The translations under genes and the position numbers were made by a program. From contig QNGE01000103.1 in the NCBI GenBank assembly GCA_008508345.1, forward strand, positions 1-64,000: a stretch of 64,000 nt of DNA, given 5' to 3'. The notes beneath the pieces were generated by a model. It did not search any database. It saw nothing but the letters and a program-made list of their open reading frames with translations, and was not told the DNA's origin. Of the stretch, positions 55,401 through 64,000 are shown piece by piece (the first letter of the stretch is position 1; each line of letters starts with the position of its first letter). Source of the stretch: Paragonimus westermani (Eukaryota; Platyhelminthes; Trematoda; Plagiorchiida; Troglotrematidae).

Positions 55401-58400
55401 CCTTTCGTCTTGTGCATCAGTATTACCTTGTGCTCCGTTAAGTATTGCGAGGGTCTAGCTCTGTATGCGATAATAGGAGTAATAATGTGACTGATTATTC
55501 AGGGCGTACGGTGTATATATTGCAAAACCTGGTGGCTTTCGACCAAACCGTGCGAGGCTTTGTCACCCAGTTGTCTGATTCCGTTTCCATTCGACAGTTA
55601 AACCGCACCTTAGGATGCTGTACATGGCGACCTGTCCGTTGTTGGTTCATTCATCGTTAGCTTCACGGGCTCTCTTTACGTTAGTGATGAGCTGCACTGG
55701 TTTTCAAGACTTCAAAGGTGCGGTGAATCCTTCGATCTTCGTGGAGCTTACCTACAGCCACGCTTCTGGAAGCAGCTCCATGGGTTTCCCTCAGGAGGTT
55801 TTGTTGAGGGGACATCCTTCTCCATGTGAATTACTTCGACAAGCACGGGGTTCCCATGACTTGATGCTGCATATAGTGATGCGCGACTTATGTACAAAAT
55901 TATGGACATGCTCCCGGCAATATAGATGACGGATTTGCTTCATTGTAATACTGTTCCGGCCGTGATCGTATAGCCGCTGTCGTAGGTTTGGTACCGATGG
56001 GTCATAGGTTATAGAGTACTGCTCTGAGCGTTGGGCTGCGACCTCCGCTTTCGCTTCTAAGATGTGGCTTTCTTAATTGCAGCATCCGTCGCCCCTAGAG
56101 CAACACTGAACTTTGTGGTTGCAGAATGCTGTAATGGACAGGAGTAACTGTCCGGCTTGCTATCGGTCTTCATTTTGAGATCACCTCAACCGCTCGCTCG
56201 TCTCCATGACCAATTAGGTAGGGTGGTACATCGAGGGAACACCTCACCAGCGTGGCCACTAGATGTAGATTTTGTGTACTGATCTTGCTCTCTAGAGTAT
56301 TTTTTAGAAATATACTTAACATCAAAACGTGCGCAAAATGACGTTTTATAACGACTGAAGAATAAACTTGTGCGAATTTGGCGCTGAAAGATTTGCACTG
56401 AGAATGTCATTAACTTCCAGTTTTCATCATACCTCATTAGATCAGACGGCGTCCTCGTCCAGAAGTGTTCTCGACTCCGACGAGGATGCTGGGAGCATTT
56501 TGCTGAATTAAGCTCTAATGTCGGTGTCTTCATGTCTTGATCCAAAGTCATGTTGATCAGAAGGCTGCTGTCCACAGACGGCGAGGCCTGACTAATAGCG
56601 GGTTAGCTTCTGTAAGATGTGTTCACACCCATGAATCTTATGAGACGATCATTATGCTCAGTGGTCGAAGATACCTCCGTCTCAATTATGTGGGTGTACA
56701 TCGTTATAGGCAGTGTTTCCATCACATGACCAATACTTCGGAGACATTAATGTTCGAAAGTAGTCGCTATGTACACCCTCTGCTTGATTGGACCGTATTT
56801 TACAGCCACGGAGTGAGGCTTTCTTCATTTCGTTAGAAGACTGGGTCCATGCTGACCGCGCAACTAGCTTATTTAGAAAGAAGGCCGTCCTAGTTTTGAC
56901 TATTTCGAATATGCTCTAATCGGACGTTACACCAACGTTGGTGTGGCTTTGGAGGTATATAAGTTTCCCCGTTATGTGTGCTCATTCACCGCCGAAGTTG
57001 GGAGTAGACGCAAGATCCTGTCAATCGTGTCACAACACGTGGGATGTTTCATTATTGTGTAGTATATGGGATCCTAGACTAAAGGTAAGATTACTCTGGT
57101 CCGTTTACAGCGCTTGTGTACCTTCTAATTTGAACACGCAGCTTATGTTTGATACTGAAGTCACCAACAGAAGTAACTTGAACCCGATACATGGCCGGAA
57201 TCTGCGTGGGCGCTCTGAATTATCAGTCGTAGGGGCGGGCTGCCACGCCATCGATGGCTAGCAGCTCCTTTGAACAATCTGTGTCCACAACCGACTTGGC
57301 GATGGGGGTCGCTTGAAGACTCATTGACGTCTTGAACATCGTGAAAACTACTTGCGGACAGCTCCAGCAGAAACGTCCACTTCTGTTCGTCGAATGTCAT
57401 CACACCTATTAGTGTCTAGCCCGTCTGTTTGAGCGATGAGGTGTGGCCATTACGATATGGTTCGCGCGATATGCAGTATGCTAGCAAGCTAGCGATATTG
57501 ATTATCTGGCGGTAGCAAACCCCGAAATAACAAGCTGCTTACCGTAGTAGCTCCTCGCTTCTCTGATCTGACCTTTGAGTCTGACGGCCGGAGGAATGTA
57601 TTTCATGGTTGCTCAACCACGAATCGCATTTTTTGTGCACTCTAGGGCAATTTCATCAATGGCTTCGTCAGTAGGATTTCTCCAGAAGAGCGCAGATTGT
57701 ATATGCGTTGCGAAACGGCCGACGGAGATTGAAGTGTTGTGCTAGAGGCCTGAAGCCGTGTTGCGACAAGTTAACTGATGTCGGTAACGAGAGTTTCCAG
57801 TGGGCAGACGTGAGCTGTCTGTTGATCTACCTTCATGGGTGTTGAAAATAATAGGAGTGGTTGATGTCCGAATCAAGGAGCGGTTTGCGTCAATCTGAAA
57901 CAGCTATCTCATCGCTTGAATCGCTCCCGTAGCAACCGTGACCAAAAAATGGAGCAATTCCCTGGTGTCTGTAGGAGAACAAACTTGGATGGTTGCCTAT
58001 TAGCTAAGCGATGAAAAGACATTCCTTTGGCACCGTATAACGTGAAGTCGACCACGGAGGCTTCCACCACAATTACTGTAAAACCTTGGAACAGAAATCA
58101 TATTTAGTGGTAGAGCCATAGTCGTTGTGAAGACAGGATACGTCTCGACTACATGGTTAAAACGCGGTTCATCAAGAGGGAGCACTGATCGGTGGTTCGT
58201 GCGTCACCCTGATTAGAGTCCGTGCATCCGGAGTGTTCAACGCACCATGTATCACGTTGAAACACTAGCAACACGATAATTCGAAGAATTGCAGGCCCGA
58301 GTACTCAATGCTATTGCAACGACTGCTTCGTGTTCTCGTTGGCCGGCTCCAAATTGGTTTATGTGCACTTGGGATGCGGTCCAACAGTTCAGACTGCATG

Positions 58401-61400
58401 TTGGAGACGGCTATCACTTCATTAATTCTTATGCTTCCTCCTGCGGTTTGTCCATGGTTGGTGGTGACCGAATGTGCCGACACATCAGACGGAGGATACG
58501 TTGTCCGTGGACGCATGTGCTCCTATTGATTCGCATGTAGCCCTTTGTGGTTCTGCTGCGTGCACATCGTATTACTATCACGGGGCTCGTGTGATACTTC
58601 ATAGGGGACCTGGCTGCTAGCGTTAGGTTCGCCACGTCTGATGATACTGACCCTGATTGTCCACGATTGCCTATAGGCTAAAAAAAGTCCTATCTGTTTC
58701 GTAGTTATCTTTCATGTAGAAGGCCAGTGCACAGCTTGGAAACTCGCCCGGTGACATTAAACTAGCCAACCCAGGGCAAGGGCGCTGATGTTTTATGTGA
58801 TTTGGCTGGGAGCCAAAACCTTTTTCTGTTGGTGAACATTGTAACAATATCCTAGTCCACGCAGAAACTTGTTATTATCAAACCCGTCGGTCCTTCGCAA
58901 CATAAATCCAGTCGTCTTGTCTGCCACGCAGTGGACAATAGATGAGCAAGGCGGATTTTATTTATTCGATGGCCAGGGTGGGGTTTAGTATGGGCTCTTC
59001 CTGGGGAGTATCCTATGACATCTAGGTAGGGTAACTGCCCGCCTTATTGCTGGGTTACTTGTAGATCTGTCTGCTGCACTTCAGAGACTAACCCAGTGCG
59101 ATAATCACCACATATCGCCGTTGGCTTATCGTCTGGTTCGTGTTGATCCTACATTTCAGATTATTCCTCTGGTGTCACAGTCTTGCGGCTTCCATGACTT
59201 CATTGTATGGCAGGATTTGGCATTAGACTTGTCCGTCTAGCAGTATGTACCAAATTGTGCTGCAGAAATCAAACGTTTTGGGGTCTGTCTGTAAAGGTTG
59301 TGTATGCTCCGACGTATTGACGAAGCTAAAAACGCCAATGGGGAGTTTGTTGCTCTGCAGCGGTCTACACTTTTCTGTTGTGTTATGTGGTTAGACAGAT
59401 AATGGTATGTCCGAGCAAACCGGTTGAACGTTCTAGGATCTTTGTTGAGCGAAAATTTCACTTGTATTATACATAAACAGTGAAGAATTGGCGTGGCTTT
59501 GTGCTGCATATTGTAGAGACATCCGAAATGGTTTTAGATGAAGAAGGCCCTNTAGAAAATGTACAGATGAATGCGACTATCAAAATATCATTTATTATAG
59601 TCGCTACAGGCCCTGCAAGTGGACTCAGTAGGTGCGACTACGGTCGTTCTCCCCGAGGCATATATATATATGCCGTTTCTAATATCTGGCTAATTCCTTG
59701 GAAAAAAATTTAAACGAGGATCTGAGTGCCACAAAACAATCTCATTTTACTGGAGAAGCAACACCCTTGTGGGGAAACCAATTTATAGACTAGCGTCTGC
59801 CATCCGACGACCATTTCGTTGCGTACGGATCGGCTCGTTCGTTTTTCATTTCTGCAGCCCTACTTCAAGTAATCATGTTAGTCCGACTAATTCAAACAAG
59901 TTGTTTTACTCACCACTTCTTGCAAACAAATTTGACGTGACAACTGGCCCCTGTTCTGATTGGCCAGCCTTGAAGTACCCACAAGAGTTGATTGACTGGA
60001 CGTCCTTCAGTGAGGGAACCCCTCTAATCCACCCTTATTATCATGAGGAAATCGACAAATGAAGTGTCGCACGGAAAGCCTGGAAGAACGAATTATTTCG
60101 ATTGGTCTTATGCTAAGGGGCTGTGCTGTGGAGCCAGGCGTGGGAAGTGTGAGAGCTAGTTGAAATAGTAATGAACGAGCTTCATTTCGCTCGTGGCACC
60201 TAGGGTCTGCCATTTTGCCTTGTCACGGTGATGCTGTCTAGGCGGGCAACCAGTCAAGAAAGTCTAAGGGTGGGATATACTCATTGAGCAGCTTCGAGTG
60301 GTTTCCTTCGCCTCCACAAAGTCCTGTGTTTGAAGTGTCCGGAAGCGTGAGCATCCGTTGAGAGCGAAATATATGTAGGCTGAAATCGTAGCCTTCATGA
60401 CGTGATATATTGTGCGATGGTGCCGTTGTGCAAATTTGTTCGTTTGGCTGTGAGCATCTTCAAAACGGAACAGATCACAAATAGTGAATATGAAACGCCG
60501 GGAAAAACGAGTGTGACTTCTTGATCACTAATGGTACTTGACAAACAATGGAGTAGAGTGCGATGACAGCTCAGTAGATGAGGCGATGGAGCTGCCACGG
60601 GCAGTTAAAGAGTGTTCAGAGTGACATTGTCATTCGTGTGGTCGATCGGTAAAGGTCGCCAGTGACCATGACAGTCAGTCGTGAAATAATTGGCAGTTTT
60701 GCCGGCGATTTTTGGTCGTCGGTGCAGCAGACGACTATACATGAACAGCTAGCTACATCTCTGTACAATCACACCAGTGGCATGTGTTTATGGAGAGGTA
60801 TGTGCCGCAAGAGATGTGTGTTGCGCCGATTTAGAAACAACGTCTATGAGGATGGAAGACTTTCGGTGAAATGATGTGAGGATTTGCTATGTGGCCACAA
60901 CGTACAGCGATGGCCCAACGCTGGCGGTGTACATTAGAGGTTCACTTAGAATGTTCTTGACCCTCAAATAGACGAATAGAGGACCGGACTAACGACCGAA
61001 CAAAGCGAAGCTGCCTATTCCATCAGACGATGGGTGGCACGGTGTTGAGCGAATTCGTTGGCATCCGATGAAACTCGTAATTGCTGTAAGTGTTGAGCAT
61101 TCGAATTAAGATCTTCGGTTGGTCGCGATGGTTGTAATATGTCCATAGTTGGTTACTCGGCGTTCCAACCGTTTTGGACAGCTTTTAGGAGACGACATTT
61201 CTGTTGGAATGGCATCAGGCCATCCTTAAAAACGGCCAATGCGACTGTATACCATGCAATGGTGGAAAAAGTCTAACCAAGTCATCCTGAATGTGGGCGA
61301 ATCGTGTTTTTGTTTGTACATCTCACAACGTTGGCGCTGTAGATAAGCGCATGCTCAACCACGAACATTAGGGCTACCCTTGACAAGCTTAGAACTGATA

Positions 61401-62418
61401 GAAATTCCAGTTAGATTGTGGTGCGTGGATATGTAAGTGACACAGCATGTACTGAAATATCTGTGGTCATCTTGTAAGGGGTTATTCGCTGCGTGTTCAA
61501 AAATAATGGCATGTGATACCGTGATGAAGTGTGAATGGTAGATCGCCCTCGAGCTTGCCAATTGGTCATCACTACCGATGGAGGCGGTAGTGAATGAAGC
61601 GGTATTGGTGCATGAAGTGGCGTCAACGACGAGAATGAAGGCACACTATGATGTCTATCCTAGATAACTTGGGAATAATTGTCCAATTGCCCCGTCTTCA
61701 TGGGGACAGCCGTATAACAAAAAACCTAATGTTTACATAGACGGCCAATGATCCGTGAATCTAATGTGGTCAATATTGCAGTGCGTGACAGAAGTGGCAA
61801 ATACCTAAACACACGACTAGCAGCCCTCTCTTAGGTGTGCAATTCGGCAGATACTTTTCGTTGAGAGTTGAAGCTCGGGTGTTGACGCACCGCTACGTTA
61901 CGGTGTTGTGATAGTTAAGAGGACGCAACAGTAGTCGGATATATAATTAGCTCAAACCCAGAGCTAATTTATACGCAGTAGTAACGACACAACGCGCTGG
62001 CCAACCAAATCGCAATATAGTCAATATTCTGTACAACGCAATTATTTGTGAAGTAAAACGACAGTAACACAATGTTCGGTTGTGAGTTACAATACACTCG
62101 CCGCAGTTCAACTGGATGTCCAGGTTGTTAAGGTGACTAAATTGCTTCTTCTGGACATGCTGAAGAATCCTTACCGGCGCCGACTCGATCGCAGGCTTTT
62201 GTTCAGCACCTGAATTCGAATCGGAAACAGCCCCAGAAACGGAATTTACAATCTCATGGTTCAACAGACGGCGCAAAATAGCTTTGGAATCTTCATGTCC
62301 TTAAAACCAGTAATAGATGGACTGGAATTAATAAAAAATTAACGGGTATAAATGACGCACTGAGTATCTGTGATTGGAAATTCAAATTCGCCAAGAACAG
62401 GTAAAGCATATCCAGTAA
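55401..62418. other. No recognisable gene; two unidentified open stretches
   Basis: A plus-strand frame at about 59026-59238 (VTARLIAGLLVDLSAALQRL onward, no ATG, preceded by a TAG acceptor-like site) and an ATG-started frame at 59769-60062 (97 codons, ending LIHPYYHEEIDK) read more like protein than their surroundings but match nothing I know. One ambiguous base (N) occurs at 59552. Everything else is short frames. Confidence 0.4.
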
Positions 62419-62526
62419 TTGATAAACAGATTGGAAATAACACTCCTGAAGAAGGCCACCCGAGGTGGTTGAGACGTTGAGTATTACAACTTGCTCGTAA
62501 CGTTTTATTCCCAATCTGTTTATCAA
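62419..62526 (+). ncRNA. Hammerhead-ribozyme-like three-way junction of a Penelope-like element
   Basis: A 22-base inverted repeat (62419-62440 and 62505-62526, one mismatch) could form stem I. Inside it are CTGAAGA at 62446-62452 (hammerhead core C-U-G-A-N-G-A), a 7-bp stem II (62454-62460 with 62464-62470, two G-T pairs), GAGA at 62471-62474 where the core needs GAAA, and a 4-bp stem III (CGTT 62475-62478 with AACG 62499-62502). A GTT triplet (62502-62504) then lies exactly where the NUH cleavage site should be, and stem I resumes at once. Penelope-like elements are known to carry hammerhead motifs in their terminal repeats. The A-to-G change in the core and five extra bases before CTGAAGA make present activity unlikely. 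Confidence 0.6.
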
Positions 62527-62772
62527 TAACATGTTAAACATGACGCCCAAACTGTTCAACTTCATTCGTACTAAATTTGGTGCGGATATCTTACACATGT
62601 CCAGTAATATCTTTAACAAAATTAGTAGCAGACAACAGAAGGTTCCGGAAGCTTCATACAATCAACGAAAATAAAAGATTCGAAATTTGAAACAATGGTT
62701 CCCATCGATAAATTTGAAAAAGGCCAATAGTAGCAATGACATTTCGTTCGTATCTCATCGGTTACTTTTGCG
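62527..62772 (+). pseudogene. Penelope-like element, N-terminal protein fragment
   Basis: Directly after the hammerhead-like fold the plus strand reads NMLNMTPKLFNFIRTKFGAD, then ILHMSSNIFNKISSRQQKVP, then a stop. It continues INLKKANSSNDISFV and SHRLLLRN. This resembles the poorly conserved N-terminal region of Penelope-like proteins, and its second half (62710-62772) is repeated in inverted orientation at 63897-63978. No RT follows on this strand before 63756. The call depends on the neighbouring, clearly Penelope-like sequence. Confidence 0.5.
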
Positions 62773-63019
62773 AAATTAACATACACTTTATATAGTTGGG
62801 GGACAAGCAGCTGGTCGAAATCAATCTAGAAATATTTGAAACAGTCAGTCAGGTGACCAAAGCGGAAGCAGTAAAATGCAACTGATTGATAATTTTGATG
62901 CAATAAGGGGGTGGTTGAAGATACATACATAGTGAGTGGGGAAGGTCAGATATGGTTAGAAAAATCTACAGAAAAACGAGAGCTAAAATACTGTACAAAA
63001 AGTACCAGTTGCATTCTTA

Positions 63020-63762
63020 CCAACATAGTGAAAGGTTAGTCACCAACTGTTTCTGAGCGCATAAAGAAGGATTCAGTCGATGTATTCCGACAGCTTCCGC
63101 AATATTGAGAGTCTGCATTAGCTTGGGTCTAGAGAACACTCTGAAAGCCGGTCTGTAGAAGGTGTTTTGTAATGGCACTGACGGCACAACCGACCCTCGA
63201 ATTCAAAAGCCATTTCGGTATGTGTTCGTTGATACGTGTGCCAGGATGCCTCTTGGTTCTGCCGAGGTATCTGCTTCCACAGACACAATCAAACGTGTAT
63301 ACAATATTAGATTGGGCGAAAAGGGGCACCACGTCCTTTCTAGGTGTAGTTGGAACACGGGTGGTTTCATCCACGTAGACCAGTCGGGCTGCGTTGTATG
63401 TGCGCTTGAGTGCTGCATTTAAACGGCGTTTGATCAGGGCTGAAACATTATCACCTTTAAAAGGAAGAGTTAGATAGGCAGGCTTGCGAGGAACAGTAAT
63501 GGGTGTAACCGACGTTGTTTGTGGAGTGGAGTACTTTACAATAAACCTTTTTTCTATAAGAGTCTATTGTAGTAACATCAGTTCATTTTCTAGCTCATCC
63601 TCCGTCGCAATACGTCGAACTCTGTGAAACAAAGTCCTAACGAGGCCACGTTTTTCGGCAATATGTGTGAAACTCTTAAAGTGCAGATATGGTCCTGTCC
63701 ACGTGGACTTGCGGTAGACACCTCTGGAAAGTGACCCATTTTCACCTTTTTTCAAACGAACG
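63020..63762 (-). pseudogene. Penelope-like element: RT C-terminus and GIY-YIG endonuclease
   Basis: On the minus strand 63755-63564 reads GSLSRGVYRKSTWTGPYLHF, then VRTLFHRVRRIATEDELENE, the conserved end of Penelope-like RTs (S-V-Y-R-K-P-T-x-T-x-x-Y, L-V-x-x-L-x-x-R-A). Next come PAYLTLPFKGDNVSALIKRR and the GIY-YIG endonuclease at 63374-63129: NIVYTFDCVCGSRYLGRTKR, then RINEHIPKWL. The key Tyr, Tyr-Leu-Gly-Arg-Thr and Glu residues are visible. After a frame change, IAEAVGIHRLNPSLCAQK matches the family's C-terminal E-A-x-x-I...P-x-L-C-x-Q-K block. Stops and frameshifts disable it. Confidence 0.85.
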
Positions 63763-63896
63763 TAGACGATATTTTTGCTCTATTCGACGGCCACTGGCAA
63801 GTAACAGCTTTTCATGAGCTGTTAAATAGTTTACATAACAAACTAACGTTTACCCTTGAATTTGAACAAAATGAGAGGATATCAGTCCTTGACGTT
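63756..63896 (+). pseudogene. Inverted segment of the Penelope-like RT palm
   Basis: This short piece reads on the plus strand, opposite to the endonuclease end beside it: TNVDDIFALFDG, then HELLNSLHNKLTFTLEFEQN and ISVLDV. It matches the Penelope-like RT catalytic block (Y-V-D-D-I-F) and the following L-N-x-x-H-x-x-I-K-F-T-x-E...L-x-F-L-D-V segment. In a normal element this would sit immediately upstream of the G-S-L-S-x-x-V-Y-R-K block, which here is on the minus strand. CGAACGT (63757-63763) and ACGTTCG (63892-63898) bound it as short inverted repeats. Confidence 0.8.
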
Positions 63897-63978
63897 CGCA
63901 AAAGTAACCGATGAGATGCGAACGAAATGTCATCGCGCAAGACATCTTACATGCTACTATTGGCCTTTTTCAGATTTG
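63897..63978 (-). pseudogene. Penelope-like N-terminal fragment, inverted copy
   Basis: Reverse complement of 62710-62772 apart from a few substitutions and an extra stretch of about 19 bases near 63937-63956. Shared blocks include GAAAAAGGCCAATAGTAGCA and CTCATCGGTTACTTTTGCG. It lies upstream, in minus-strand order, of the RT piece, as the N-terminus should, with most of the RT missing between them. Confidence 0.65.
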
Positions 63979-64000
63979 AAATTGTTAGTGTCAACAATGA

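Overview
The window looks like a stretch of nuclear DNA from a repeat-rich invertebrate, most likely a parasitic flatworm (trematode or cestode). The grounds are one intron-containing host gene whose five introns are only 34-39 nt long, and a dense mix of decayed Ty3/gypsy, BEL/Pao, CR1-like, RTE-like and Penelope-like retroelements of the kinds common in flatworm genomes. This assignment is inference from composition and family resemblance, not from a marker gene. I see no operons, rRNA, CRISPR or prokaryotic features.

Layout. 0-5 kb: the end of a truncated RTE-type element, an (ATT)n-tailed repeat, then the left arm of a 2.2 kb near-perfect inverted repeat carrying a dead BEL/Pao pol fragment. 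5-15.2 kb: a decayed minus-strand Ty3/gypsy element (gag, protease, RT, RNase H and integrase all recognisable) abutting a second, plus-strand Ty3/gypsy element. The second has LTR-like direct repeats at about 8.7 and 15.0 kb, and its 3' part is filled by another (ATT)n-tailed repeat and a CR1-like reverse transcriptase. 17-20 kb: an older minus-strand CR1-like copy with endonuclease and RT. 20.4-22.8 kb: the right arm of the inverted repeat, where the BEL/Pao fragment continues into an integrase core remnant. 22.8-35 kb: old debris of BEL/Pao, CR1-like and RTE-like elements plus unidentified sequence. 35.5-39.3 kb: the best preserved element, a minus-strand RTE-like retrotransposon with one uninterrupted frame of about 1080 codons (endonuclease, reverse transcriptase, C-terminal C2H2 finger).

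41.8-42.9 kb holds the only host protein gene I can define: a six-exon, 286-residue RNA-binding protein of the Lark/RBM4 type, with one RRM followed by a Pro/Gly/Arg/Tyr-rich tail. 43-62 kb is mostly sequence I cannot assign. The plus strand looks rich in G and T, with a decayed plus-strand RTE-like RT at 46.9-48.3 kb, a second tail fragment at 49 kb and a few unidentified open frames. 62.4-64 kb is a rearranged Penelope-like element: a hammerhead-ribozyme-like three-way junction, N-terminal fragments in opposite orientations, a GIY-YIG endonuclease end on the minus strand, and an inverted 130 bp RT palm piece.

There is no evidence of genes cooperating in a pathway. Apart from the RRM gene the window is a record of nested mobile elements. 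The most informative observations are the long inverted repeat with almost no divergence, the hammerhead-like fold at the Penelope element, the micro-inversion inside its RT, and the intact RTE-like frame together with a near-identical 167 bp copy of its tail inside the first gypsy element.
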